From positions 1 to 34,162 of the forward strand of contig VGYT01000011.1 of NCBI GenBank assembly GCA_016872895.1: DNA of 34,162 bases, given 5' to 3'. The DNA comes from Planctomycetota bacterium (GTDB taxonomy: Bacteria; Planctomycetota; Phycisphaerae; FEN-1346). Positions 24,616 to 32,665 of the stretch are shown one piece after another (the stretch's first letter is position 1; each line of letters begins with the position of its first letter). The position numbers were made by a program, and so were the translations under genes. The notes below the pieces were generated by a model, which was not told where the DNA came from, searched no databases, and saw nothing but the letters and a program-made list of their open reading frames with translations.

Positions 24616-25899
24616 CTACTGCCGCATGAACGTCGCGGGCAGCCACACGGCGGCCGGAGACCAGAAGGTCGTAATCAAGAGCGCCACAACCATCGCGGCC
24701 AAGAACGGCACCAGCGGCAGGGCCACGTCGCCGATCCTGATGCGCGCGATGCTGCAAGCCACGAATAGCGAGATGCCCACGGGCGGCGTGCTCTGCCCGA
24801 TGGCCAGCGCCAGCACCATCATCACGCCGAACTGGATCGGGTCCATCTGAATCTGCTGCGCGATGGGCTGGAAAATGGGCACAAGCAGAATCAGGGCGGG
24901 CGTCAGGTCCAGGAACGTGCCCACGGCCAGCAGGATGAAGACCATCAGGAGTTTCAGCACGGCCGCGTTGGCCGTCAGGCCGAGCATCCCGGCGGCGATG
25001 CGGGCGGGCACCTGCTCGGCCGTCAGCAGCCAGCCGAACGGGGCAGTCGCCCCGATGCACAGGACCACGATGCCCGTGACCTTTGCGGTGTCGACCAGCA
25101 GGCCGGGCATATCGGAAAGTGTGAGTTCCTTATAGATGAAGAAACTTACGATGAACGCCCAGACGACGGCCAGGATGGCGGCCTCCGTGGCGGTGGCCCA
25201 GCCGCCCATGATCGCCCCGACGATAAGGACCACCGTCAGCAGCGACAGGATGGAGTGCCAGAACGCCGCCGCGACGGCCCGCAGGCTCACCCGCGCCCCC
25301 GACGGCGGATGCCGCTGCACGCGCGCGATGACATGGGCCGTGGCCATCAGCGCGAGGCCCGCCAGGATGCCGGGCACCACGCCGCCCAGGAAAAGTTCCC
25401 CGATGCTCATCCCGCCCACCACGCCCATGAGGATGAAGGGGATGCTCGGTGGAATGATGATGCCGATGCTTCCGGCCGTGCACTGAAGGCCCGTGGCGGC
25501 GCCCCGCGAAAACCCCGTCCGCGCGACGGCCGGGATCATGACGCTGCCGATGGCCGCGGTGGTGGCGGCCGTCGAGCCGGAGATGCTGGCGAAGAACATG
25601 CACGCCAGGACGGCCACCATCGCCAGGCCCCCGCGCACCTCGCCCACCAGGGCCGACGCCAGCCGGATGAGTCGGGCCGACATCCCCCCCTTGCTCATGA
25701 TGCCCCCCGCCAGCACGAAGAGCGGAATGGCCATGAGCGGCCAACTGTCGCTCTGCGCGAAAAGTTTCTGCGCGACCAGGTCCAGCGAGTAGTGGCTGCA
25801 CGTAACGATGGCCAGGGCGGCCGTCAGCACCATGGCCACCGAGATGGGCACGCCCGCCGCCAGCAGCACCGCCAGCGCGATGAAGAGCACTTCGACCAT
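24616..25899 (-). CDS. dctM: TRAP transporter large permease subunit (DctM)
   Basis: Start MVEVLFIALAVLLAAGVPISVAMVLTAALAIV; IPLFVLAGGIMSKGGMSARLI, FFASISGSTAATTAAIGSVMIPAV, GSIGIIIPPSIPFILMGVVGGMSIGELFLGG. Confidence 0.95.
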   Translation of the reverse strand: MVEVLFIALAVLLAAGVPISVAMVLTAALAIVTCSHYSLDLVAQKLFAQSDSWPLMAIPLFVLAGGIMSKGGMSARLIRLASALVGEVRGGLAMVAVLACMFFASISGSTAATTAAIGSVMIPAVARTGFSRGAATGLQCTAGSIGIIIPPSIPFILMGVVGGMSIGELFLGGVVPGILAGLALMATAHVIARVQRHPPSGARVSLRAVAAAFWHSILSLLTVVLIVGAIMGGWATATEAAILAVVWAFIVSFFIYKELTLSDMPGLLVDTAKVTGIVVLCIGATAPFGWLLTAEQVPARIAAGMLGLTANAAVLKLLMVFILLAVGTFLDLTPALILLVPIFQPIAQQIQMDPIQFGVMMVLALAIGQSTPPVGISLFVACSIARIRIGDVALPLVPFLAAMVVALLITTFWSPAAVWLPATFMRQ

Positions 25900-25900
25900 G

Positions 25901-26401
25901 CTACTCGACCCCCGCGGCGGGGCCGGGCGGCGGCGGGCCGGACGCCTCGCCGCGCACCCGCCGCACAAGGTCCTCTATGCCGCGGGCAAGCATCAGCAGG
26001 CCCCCCAGCGGCACGGCGGCGTGGGGGACGGCCCGCGGCATCTCGGTTGCGGCCGCCACTGTGCCCCAGCCGGCGACGACCAGTTTCGCCCCGTAGCCGG
26101 TCACAAGGAGCGCAAAGACGATGACCGCCGCCGAGGAGAAGACCCGCATCGCGCGGGCGGCTCGCGGCGGCAACTTCTCCACCAGGAAATCCACGGCGAA
26201 GTGGTCGCGCTTCTTCAGCGCGAGGCTCGCGCCCACGAACACAAGGTACACGAACAGGTACCGGCCGACCTCCTCGGCCCACGCGGCCGGGGTGCGCGTA
26301 ACGTAGCGGCTGCCCACGTTCACCACCATCACGGCGCAGACCGCCAGCACGAGGGCCGCCCCGAGGATTTCTTCCAGGTTTTGCCACGCCTTGCGGATCA
26401 T
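25901..26401 (-). CDS. dctQ: TRAP transporter small permease subunit (DctQ)
   Basis: Start MIRKAWQNLEEILGAALVLAVCAVMVVNVGSRYVTRTPAAWAEEVGRYLFVYLVFVGASLALKKRDHFAVDFL; within ORF 25901..26767. Confidence 0.93.
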   Translation of the reverse strand: MIRKAWQNLEEILGAALVLAVCAVMVVNVGSRYVTRTPAAWAEEVGRYLFVYLVFVGASLALKKRDHFAVDFLVEKLPPRAARAMRVFSSAAVIVFALLVTGYGAKLVVAGWGTVAAATEMPRAVPHAAVPLGGLLMLARGIEDLVRRVRGEASGPPPPGPAAGVE

Positions 26402-27402
26402 GGGACGGCCTTGACGGCCTCGCAGAGGCGCTGGAAGGCGGGGCCGTACTTGCGGTAGTACGTGTCGTAAACGGCGGCGGCGCGATCCTGGAATGCAGCG
26501 GCATCTACATCCGTAAACGTCATGCCGGCGGCCTTCAGGGTTTCCAGGGCGGCCACCTCGTCCTCGGCCCACAGAACCCGCTGCTTCGCGTGGGTCTCGG
26601 CCCCCCCCTGCTCCAGGATCCTGCGGTCCGCCTCCGGCATGCCCTCGTAGCACGCCTTGTTCACCAGGAGCAAATCGGGGATCGCCAGGTGCCGCGTCCA
26701 CGCCATGTGCCTGCACCCCGTCTCGTACATGCGGAACGAGAGGGTGGTGGAAAGGTTGTTCTCCCACCCGTCCAGGACGCCCGTCTGAAGTGCACTATAG
26801 ACCTCGCCCTGGTTGAGGGCCACGGCCGAGGCGCCCAGCGCGTTCAGCGTGTCTATCATCACGGGCGACGCCATGACGCGGACCTTCATGCCCCGCAGGT
26901 CGGCCGGCGCGCGCACCGGGCCGCGCTTCGTCATGACGCTGCGGAAACCGGCGTCGAAGAACGCCAGCGTCTTGAAGCCCGCCTTCTCGATCTCGGCGGC
27001 GACCTCGCGCCCCACGGGGCCGTCCAGCACCGCGTGCTGGTGGGCCGCGTCGCGGAAAATAAACGGCATGCTCATCGCGTGCAACTGCTGGTTGTACTGC
27101 GCAAGCGGCGATACGCTGGTGAAAATCATCTCGATGTTGCCGCCGCGGCAACTGTCGAGCGTGTCGATGTTGTCGCCAAGTTGGCTGTTCAGGAACAACT
27201 GCACCTCCATGCGTCCGCCGGAGAGTTCCGCCACGCGGTCGCGGAAAAACATAAGCGCCTTCGACGACGGGTGCTCGGCCGGCAGGACGCTTGCGACCTT
27301 GAGGATGCGTTTGCCGCCCTCCGCCGCCCCGCGGTCGCAGCCGGCGGGGGCGAGAGCGGCCGCGAGACACGCCGCCCACACGACCGTAGCCGCGCACCTC
27401 AT
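26398..27402 (-). CDS. dctP: TRAP transporter substrate-binding subunit (DctP), predicted lipoprotein
   Basis: Start MRCAATVVWAACLAAALAPAGCDRG. ILKVASVLPAEHPSSKALMFFRDRVAELSGGRMEVQLFLNSQLGD and LRGMKVRVMASPVMIDTLNALGASAVALNQGEVYSALQTGVLDGWENN are DctP signatures. 4-bp ATGA overlap with dctQ. Confidence 0.93.
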   Translation of the reverse strand: MRCAATVVWAACLAAALAPAGCDRGAAEGGKRILKVASVLPAEHPSSKALMFFRDRVAELSGGRMEVQLFLNSQLGDNIDTLDSCRGGNIEMIFTSVSPLAQYNQQLHAMSMPFIFRDAAHQHAVLDGPVGREVAAEIEKAGFKTLAFFDAGFRSVMTKRGPVRAPADLRGMKVRVMASPVMIDTLNALGASAVALNQGEVYSALQTGVLDGWENNLSTTLSFRMYETGCRHMAWTRHLAIPDLLLVNKACYEGMPEADRRILEQGGAETHAKQRVLWAEDEVAALETLKAAGMTFTDVDAAAFQDRAAAVYDTYYRKYGPAFQRLCEAVKAVP

Positions 27403-27445
27403 CCGATGCCTCCGTATCTTCTGGCCTGGGTACTGCGCTTCCCCT

Positions 27446-27473
27446 GCGCGGCGGGTCGGGAGACCCGCCGCGC
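27446..27473. repeat. Hairpin GCGCGGCGGGTC-GGGA-GACCCGCCGCGC, dispersed family copy 2
   Basis: Perfect 12-bp stem with 4-nt loop, just upstream of dctP. Confidence 0.85.
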
Positions 27474-27720
27474 CCCACCGCCGCGCCCCGCCGCGCAGTA
27501 CCGAAAGCACGGCGCCCGACGGCTATTATGCCGCAGGGTTCGCCGGAGTCCACACAAACCCCCTGCCGGTAACCGATTGCGGGCCCCGGCTCTTTATGAG
27601 TGCATCGGTCCCCGGCGCCGTGGTAAAGTTACAGCCCGGCGCCTTGCCGGGCCGGCGCTTGCGGGAGTTCGCGAACCCTGCACTGCCCTGGATGAATCTG
27701 CCGCCGCGAAGGGTGTTACC

Positions 27721-30700
27721 ATGATGAAAGACTCGCGCCTGTCGCGCCGCACCGGTTACAAGGGCGCCGCCAGCGGCCTGCCCGCCGCGTCCGGCGGCTT
27801 ATCCGCCTGGTCCGACGGCTTGTCCGCCTCGGCCGGAGCGTCATCCGCCGCGTCCGGCGGCAGCGTCATTTCACCCGCGTCCGGCGCCGGCGGGCGATGC
27901 TCGCGCGGCGGGTCGCCGCCGAGGAAGGCCCGCCCGCGGGTTTTCGTGCTTGCGGCCTTGTGGCTCGCCGCGTGCGCAACGCCGGCGGCGCCGGCGCGGG
28001 CGCAGACGGCCGCGACCCGATGGAGTTGGCAGATGCCCCACGCCGCCGTGGACCCGAAGGGAGACCTCGCCTGGAAACCGCAGCCGTTCGCCTTCGAGGC
28101 CGGCGCCTCGGTTCGCTACATCGATTACGAGAATGGCAACGACGCCAATCACGGCGCGGCCAAAGATGCCGCCTGGAAGCACCATCCCTGGGACCCCGAG
28201 GCCGCCGGCAAGGCCCGGGAATGCCGGGGAATACACACGTACGTTTTCAAGCGCGGCGCCGTGTACCGGGGCTGGATGACCGCCAAAGAATCCGGCAGGC
28301 CGGGCGACCCGATCCGGCTCACGAGCGACCCCGCCTGGGGCCGGGGCGACGCCGTCATCTGCGGCTCGCAGAAGGTCGCCCGATGGACGCGGGGCGCCGC
28401 CCACCCGGACATCCCCCAGCCCGAGACCGTGTGGTATGCCGACCTGGACTTCGCCCCGCGCGCCCTGTGGACCGTGGACAAGGGTGGCGGCATAGCCCGC
28501 ATTCCCCTGGCCCGCACGCCGAACTGGAAGGTGTCGAATCCCGACGACGTCAAGAGCGAGTGGTGGCACTGGGACTACAAGGGCGAGAAGCCGTTCGACG
28601 TCTTCACCACCACCAGCCGGGGCACGAAACTCCACCTCGGCATCGACACGGCCCACCTGACGAAGCCGGCGGAATACTACAACGACGCCCTCCTCTGGAC
28701 CGAGCACGGCTGGGTGATGGGCGGGCCTTACCCGGTGCGGGTCGAGGCCGTCGATACCGCAAGGCACGGCCTGGGCTTCGGCGGCCGATACGGCGCCGCC
28801 GGCTCCTACAAGATCATCCGCTTCAACCGTTACTTCCTGGAAGACAAGCCCCACTACCTCGACGACCCGGAGGGCGAGTTCTGGTTCGACCGCAAGGGCG
28901 CCGGCGGCCGCCTGTACCTCCGCCCGCCCGCAGGCGCCGACCCCAACACGCTTCACATCGAGGCGGCTCGCCACTCCAACCTGATTGACGGCGCCGGCGC
29001 AAGCCACCTGCACATCACGGGCCTGGCGTTCCGCTTCACCAATCCGCACTGGCGGCTCGACGGCGTGCCGTATCGCGAAGGGAAGGACCTGGACATCGCC
29101 TGCATCCGCATCCTGGGCGCCGCCGCCGACATCCGCGTGGCCAACTGCCTGTTCGAGCACGTCCAGGCGGCCGTTCGCATGAAGGCCGCGGGCAAGGACG
29201 ACCTGATCGACCGCGCAGTCGTTTCCGACAACGACGTCCGTTTCACCGACCGCGGCGCCTTCGACCTGGCCGAGGGCTCGGAGTGGGGAGAAAAGGAGCG
29301 CGAGACGGGCCTCCTGGGCGACGTCAAGGTCCTGCGCAACCGCCTCTTCCAGATCGGCCTGCGCCCGACGCGGTTCGAACTCGGCTTCGCCGTCAACATC
29401 CTGAACCCGCAGACGGCCGAAGTGGCCGGCAACATCGTGGACCGCTGCTACTGCGGCGGCATAAACGTGCACGGCGGAAAACGCGGCGGCGCACTGAGGG
29501 ACTGCCCCCTCTCGCGCCTCGTCATCCATCACAACAAGGTCACAGACTGCCTGCTTAGCAGCGACGACTTCGGCGGCATAGAGACCTGGCAGGGCGGCCC
29601 CGCCTACGTCTATAACAACGTCTCCGGCAACCCCGGCGGATACCGGCACTTCTACCTGCTCAATCCGAACAAGCCGGGCACCGCACGCTTCGGACACGCC
29701 TATTACCTCGACGGGGCCTTCAAGAACTACCATTTCAACAACATCGCCTGGGGCAAATCCAGCGACCCTGCCAGCCCCCTCGGCAACCGGGCCGCGTTCC
29801 AGGAAATCATCGGTTACCAGAATACTTTCTTCAATAACACCGTTTTCAACTTCGTGAAGGGCTCGCGCCGCCAGCAGCCGGAGGCCGGAAGAAACAAGTA
29901 CCTGGCCAACGTCTTCTAGGACGTCTCGCTGATGCTTCTGCGGCACGCCGACAAGTTGGGGGTCGATCCGGGCGCTCGCGGCGCAGGCGCCCAGGGGCCG
30001 CTTTTCGCATACCACACAAGCGCATATGCCGCCAACGTCCTGTACCGCATCGGCGGGGTCGTCGGCGTCTTCGAGGCCGAGGGCGGCGATTACCGAAGCC
30101 TGGGCGATCTGCGCGCGGCCCTGGCCGGGCGAAAGGCCCTCGCCGCCGACGTGGGCGTCCTCGCCGCAAGCACCCCCCTGCGGGCCCCCGAGCGCCGCGA
30201 TTTCCGTCCGGTCCCCGGTTCCGAAGTCATCAACCGCGGCGTCAAGGTCTTCGTCCCCTGGGCGCTGCACGGCGAAGTGGCTGAGTGGCACTTCTACCCT
30301 GCCGGCGACGATCCCGCCCACATCCTCGACGAGCACTGGTACCTGACGCACTACCACGTCCAGCGCCAGGACTACTACCAGCGCCCCACGTATCCGCTCA
30401 AGGCGGTCAACGTCGCTGCCGCCGACTACGGCCCCGGACCCCTGGAGGACTGGATATCCGGGGCGCTCAACCTGAACGGCCGGAACCAGTACGCCTGGAT
30501 TTCCGCCGCCAGGCTGGCCGAGCCGTTCGTCTATGCGGCGGCGCCCGAAAAAGGCGGCAACCCGCAAACCCGCACCGCCGCAGGCGAGGACCTCAAGAGC
30601 CCGCAGATGCACCGCTCCGGCCCGCTCATCGAGGCCTTTTTCAGGACGCAGCCCGGCCACACCGGCGGCGTCCTGGTCGAGAAGATGGGCCCCGCCGCCG

Positions 30701-31134
30701 GCTACTGCCTGGCGGTCAACGATAAGGGCGGCGTGACCTTCACCATCAAGGCACAAGGGGCGTCGGCAAGCATCGCCGGCCCGTCGAAGGTCAACGACGG
30801 CCGGTGGCATCACGTGGTAGCCGAGGCCGACCGCCCCGCCGCCGCGCTCGCCCTCTACATCGACGGCCGCAAGGACGCCGCCGGCCGCGGCATCGGCGCC
30901 GACGCGACGCTGGCCAATGACGCCGACCTTTACGTCGGCGGCACGCCCCAGGGCCGCTCCCTTGCCGGAGCGATAGACTTCCTTCGCATCGCCAGGGGAA
31001 CCCTCGCCGACGCCAAGACGACCATCGAGGAACTGTACGAGTGGGAATTCAACGGGCCGTTCCTGCGCGACTTCGCGGGTCGGCCGCCAGCCGGGCCTCG
31101 CCGCGACGCAGGGGCGCTTGAACTGGCGGATTAA
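27721..31134 (+). pseudogene. Right-handed beta-helix protein with C-terminal LamG/concanavalin-like domain, interrupted by a single in-frame TAG at 29917..29919
   Basis: Part 1 27721..29919: lipoprotein-like signal VFVLAALWLAACATP and beta-helix (YIDYENGNDANHGAAKDAAWKH, HIEAARHSNLIDGAGASHLHITGLAFRFTN, VLRNRLFQIGLRP). Part 2 continues in the same frame: ...KYLANVF*DVSLMLLRHADKLG..., ending in LamG-like MHRSGPLIEAFFRTQ...VNDGRWHHVVAEADRPAAALALYIDGR. Confidence 0.75.
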
Positions 31135-31156
31135 CTCCAGAGCGCCGCCTGCGGAT

Positions 31157-31188
31157 TTGCGCGGCGGGTCAGGAGACCCGCCGCGCAA
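31157..31188. repeat. Hairpin TTGCGCGGCGGGTC-AGGA-GACCCGCCGCGCAA, dispersed family copy 3
   Basis: Perfect 14-bp stem with 4-nt loop, directly downstream of the beta-helix/LamG gene. Confidence 0.88.
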
Positions 31189-31330
31189 GGGCCCCGCCGC
31201 AACTCCCCGCCGCGGTAGAGTCGAGGTCCGGCGCGGTGACCTGCAGACACGGGAAGTTGTCGGTTCCGGCGGCTTTCGCCCATTGCCGATGCCGCGCTTC
31301 CGTGCCGCGCCTGGCGCGCCTGATTCAGAG

Positions 31331-31393
31331 CCGTGACCGTGAGGGAGCGGGGCCTTCCACGCACACCACGGCGCCGCTCCCTTACGGTCGCGG
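31331..31393. repeat. Imperfect 20-bp inverted repeat CCGTGACCGTGAGGGAGCGG ... CCGCTCCCTTACGGTCGCGG
   Basis: Arms 31331..31350 and 31374..31393 match at 18 of 20 positions when one is reverse-complemented. Confidence 0.85.
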
Positions 31394-32026
31394 ACCTGCT
31401 TCGACGGCCTCATCCGCAGACGCGCGGTCCGCGACTACACCGATTTGGCCCGCCGCGGAATTGTTGACGATGCCCCTCTCAGGGGAGCGCCCCGGCAGCG
31501 GTCTGTAGTCAACGTTGTATGTATTCGCCCCCAGGTTCCGGGGCACCGGCCGCGTGGTAAGGGCTGCCGTCGTGAGCACCATGTCGGAGACGTTCGCCAC
31601 GTCGCAGGCCAACTGGCTCCGCCGGCCGGTCAGAAGAAGGCTCGCGAGGTCGCCCAGGCCCTCAAAGATGCTCCCCGGGGCGCCCAGGCCCGGCACGTCC
31701 CGCAGGCCCTCCACGGTCTTGTTGATGCCGAGCAGGAAGTCGCCGTAGCCCTTGGCGGTCATCGCATTCGGGAACGCCGTTGATGACGCCGACAAAAACT
31801 CCACGTATCCCTCGAAGATGCCTGCGACGCCGCGCTCGACCTTCTCCAGGTCCAGCAGGCCGCTCGGATCGACCGTGTCCGCCGGGCTGGCGCCACAGTA
31901 GGCGTAGACGTTCGGCCCGGCGGCCAGGCCGACGGGGTCAACCTGCACGAACCGGCCCAGGGTGCAATGATACTCCCTGGCGTCGGTGTGATACAAGCCC
32001 GATTCCGCGTCCAGGCCGTAGCCGCC
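31382..32026 (-). pseudogene. Displaced RHS tip: partial RHS core plus pre-toxin region, no upstream RHS body
   Basis: GGYGLDAESGLYHTDAREYHCTLGRFVQVDPVGLAAGPNVYAYCGASPADTVDPSGLLDLEKV; parallel to the core of 32666..34000. Its only Met (YHTDAREY, 31996) is internal to the core. Confidence 0.85.
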
Positions 32027-32662
32027 CTACTTGACGCGCTGCAAGCGGAAGATGATGTCTTCGAAGTCGTCATCCGGCTCGCCATCGTTACACCGATATC
32101 GCCGGCCGTTGGGAATCTCCTCTACTATCATCGCCGCCCCGTTGAGCCAGAAATCCACGACGCCGTTGCCACAGTCCCATGCATTGTAGATGCGTATCAC
32201 AGATGCGCCGCCGAGCACCTCGAAATCCACGGTGTCCCAGTCTTGGGACTGCCAAAACAAGATTCCATCTTTTCCGCCCGCAAACTTGCCACCAACGGCA
32301 ATCTGCCCCTCGTTCCCTTGGCCGGCGCCCTTGTGCCACTTACCCTTACGGCCCTTAAAGACCAAAGCCACAGATACCGCCTGCCTCCACTTGCCCGGAG
32401 GCTCCAGGTTTCTCCACGGGGCAAGCCCGTCCACCGATGTGCGAAAAAATCGCCCATCGGCGGTGCGATTCTCCCGGCCCCGACCCGGGCTCCACGCACT
32501 TGCCGAATCCTGCCGAACGGGATTCCCATTGCAGGTTTCAATGACAAGGCGAAACTTGTTCGCGCCCTGTGTCGGGAAGTAGTCACACATCACCAATGTA
32601 TTGCCCTTGTACTGAACAGGTTGGCCACGCGACTGCTCAAACATGGACTGAAATTCTGGCAC
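32027..32662 (-). CDS. Unrecognised 211-aa protein, candidate immunity protein for the upstream RHS toxin tip
   Basis: Starts 3 nt after the toxin-tip stop on the same strand, no signal peptide, visibly lower GC than flanking genes, no family recognised. Position is that of an RHS immunity gene. Confidence 0.65.
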   Translation of the reverse strand: MPEFQSMFEQSRGQPVQYKGNTLVMCDYFPTQGANKFRLVIETCNGNPVRQDSASAWSPGRGRENRTADGRFFRTSVDGLAPWRNLEPPGKWRQAVSVALVFKGRKGKWHKGAGQGNEGQIAVGGKFAGGKDGILFWQSQDWDTVDFEVLGGASVIRIYNAWDCGNGVVDFWLNGAAMIVEEIPNGRRYRCNDGEPDDDFEDIIFRLQRVK

Positions 32663-32665
32663 AGT

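Noticed and set aside
26590-27720. Upstream part of ORF 26590..29919 as coding
   Set aside because: Antisense to dctP and its upstream region; coding evidence begins only near 27721.
29917-29919. TAG as a pyrrolysine codon
   Set aside because: No pyl genes or PYLIS-like context seen and the protein family is not a methylamine methyltransferase; nonsense mutation, error or readthrough are simpler.
27871-31413. 1180-aa minus-strand ORF spanning the whole beta-helix/LamG region
   Set aside because: Antisense shadow of a plus-strand gene with clear beta-helix and LamG features; translation has no recognisable domain or signal.
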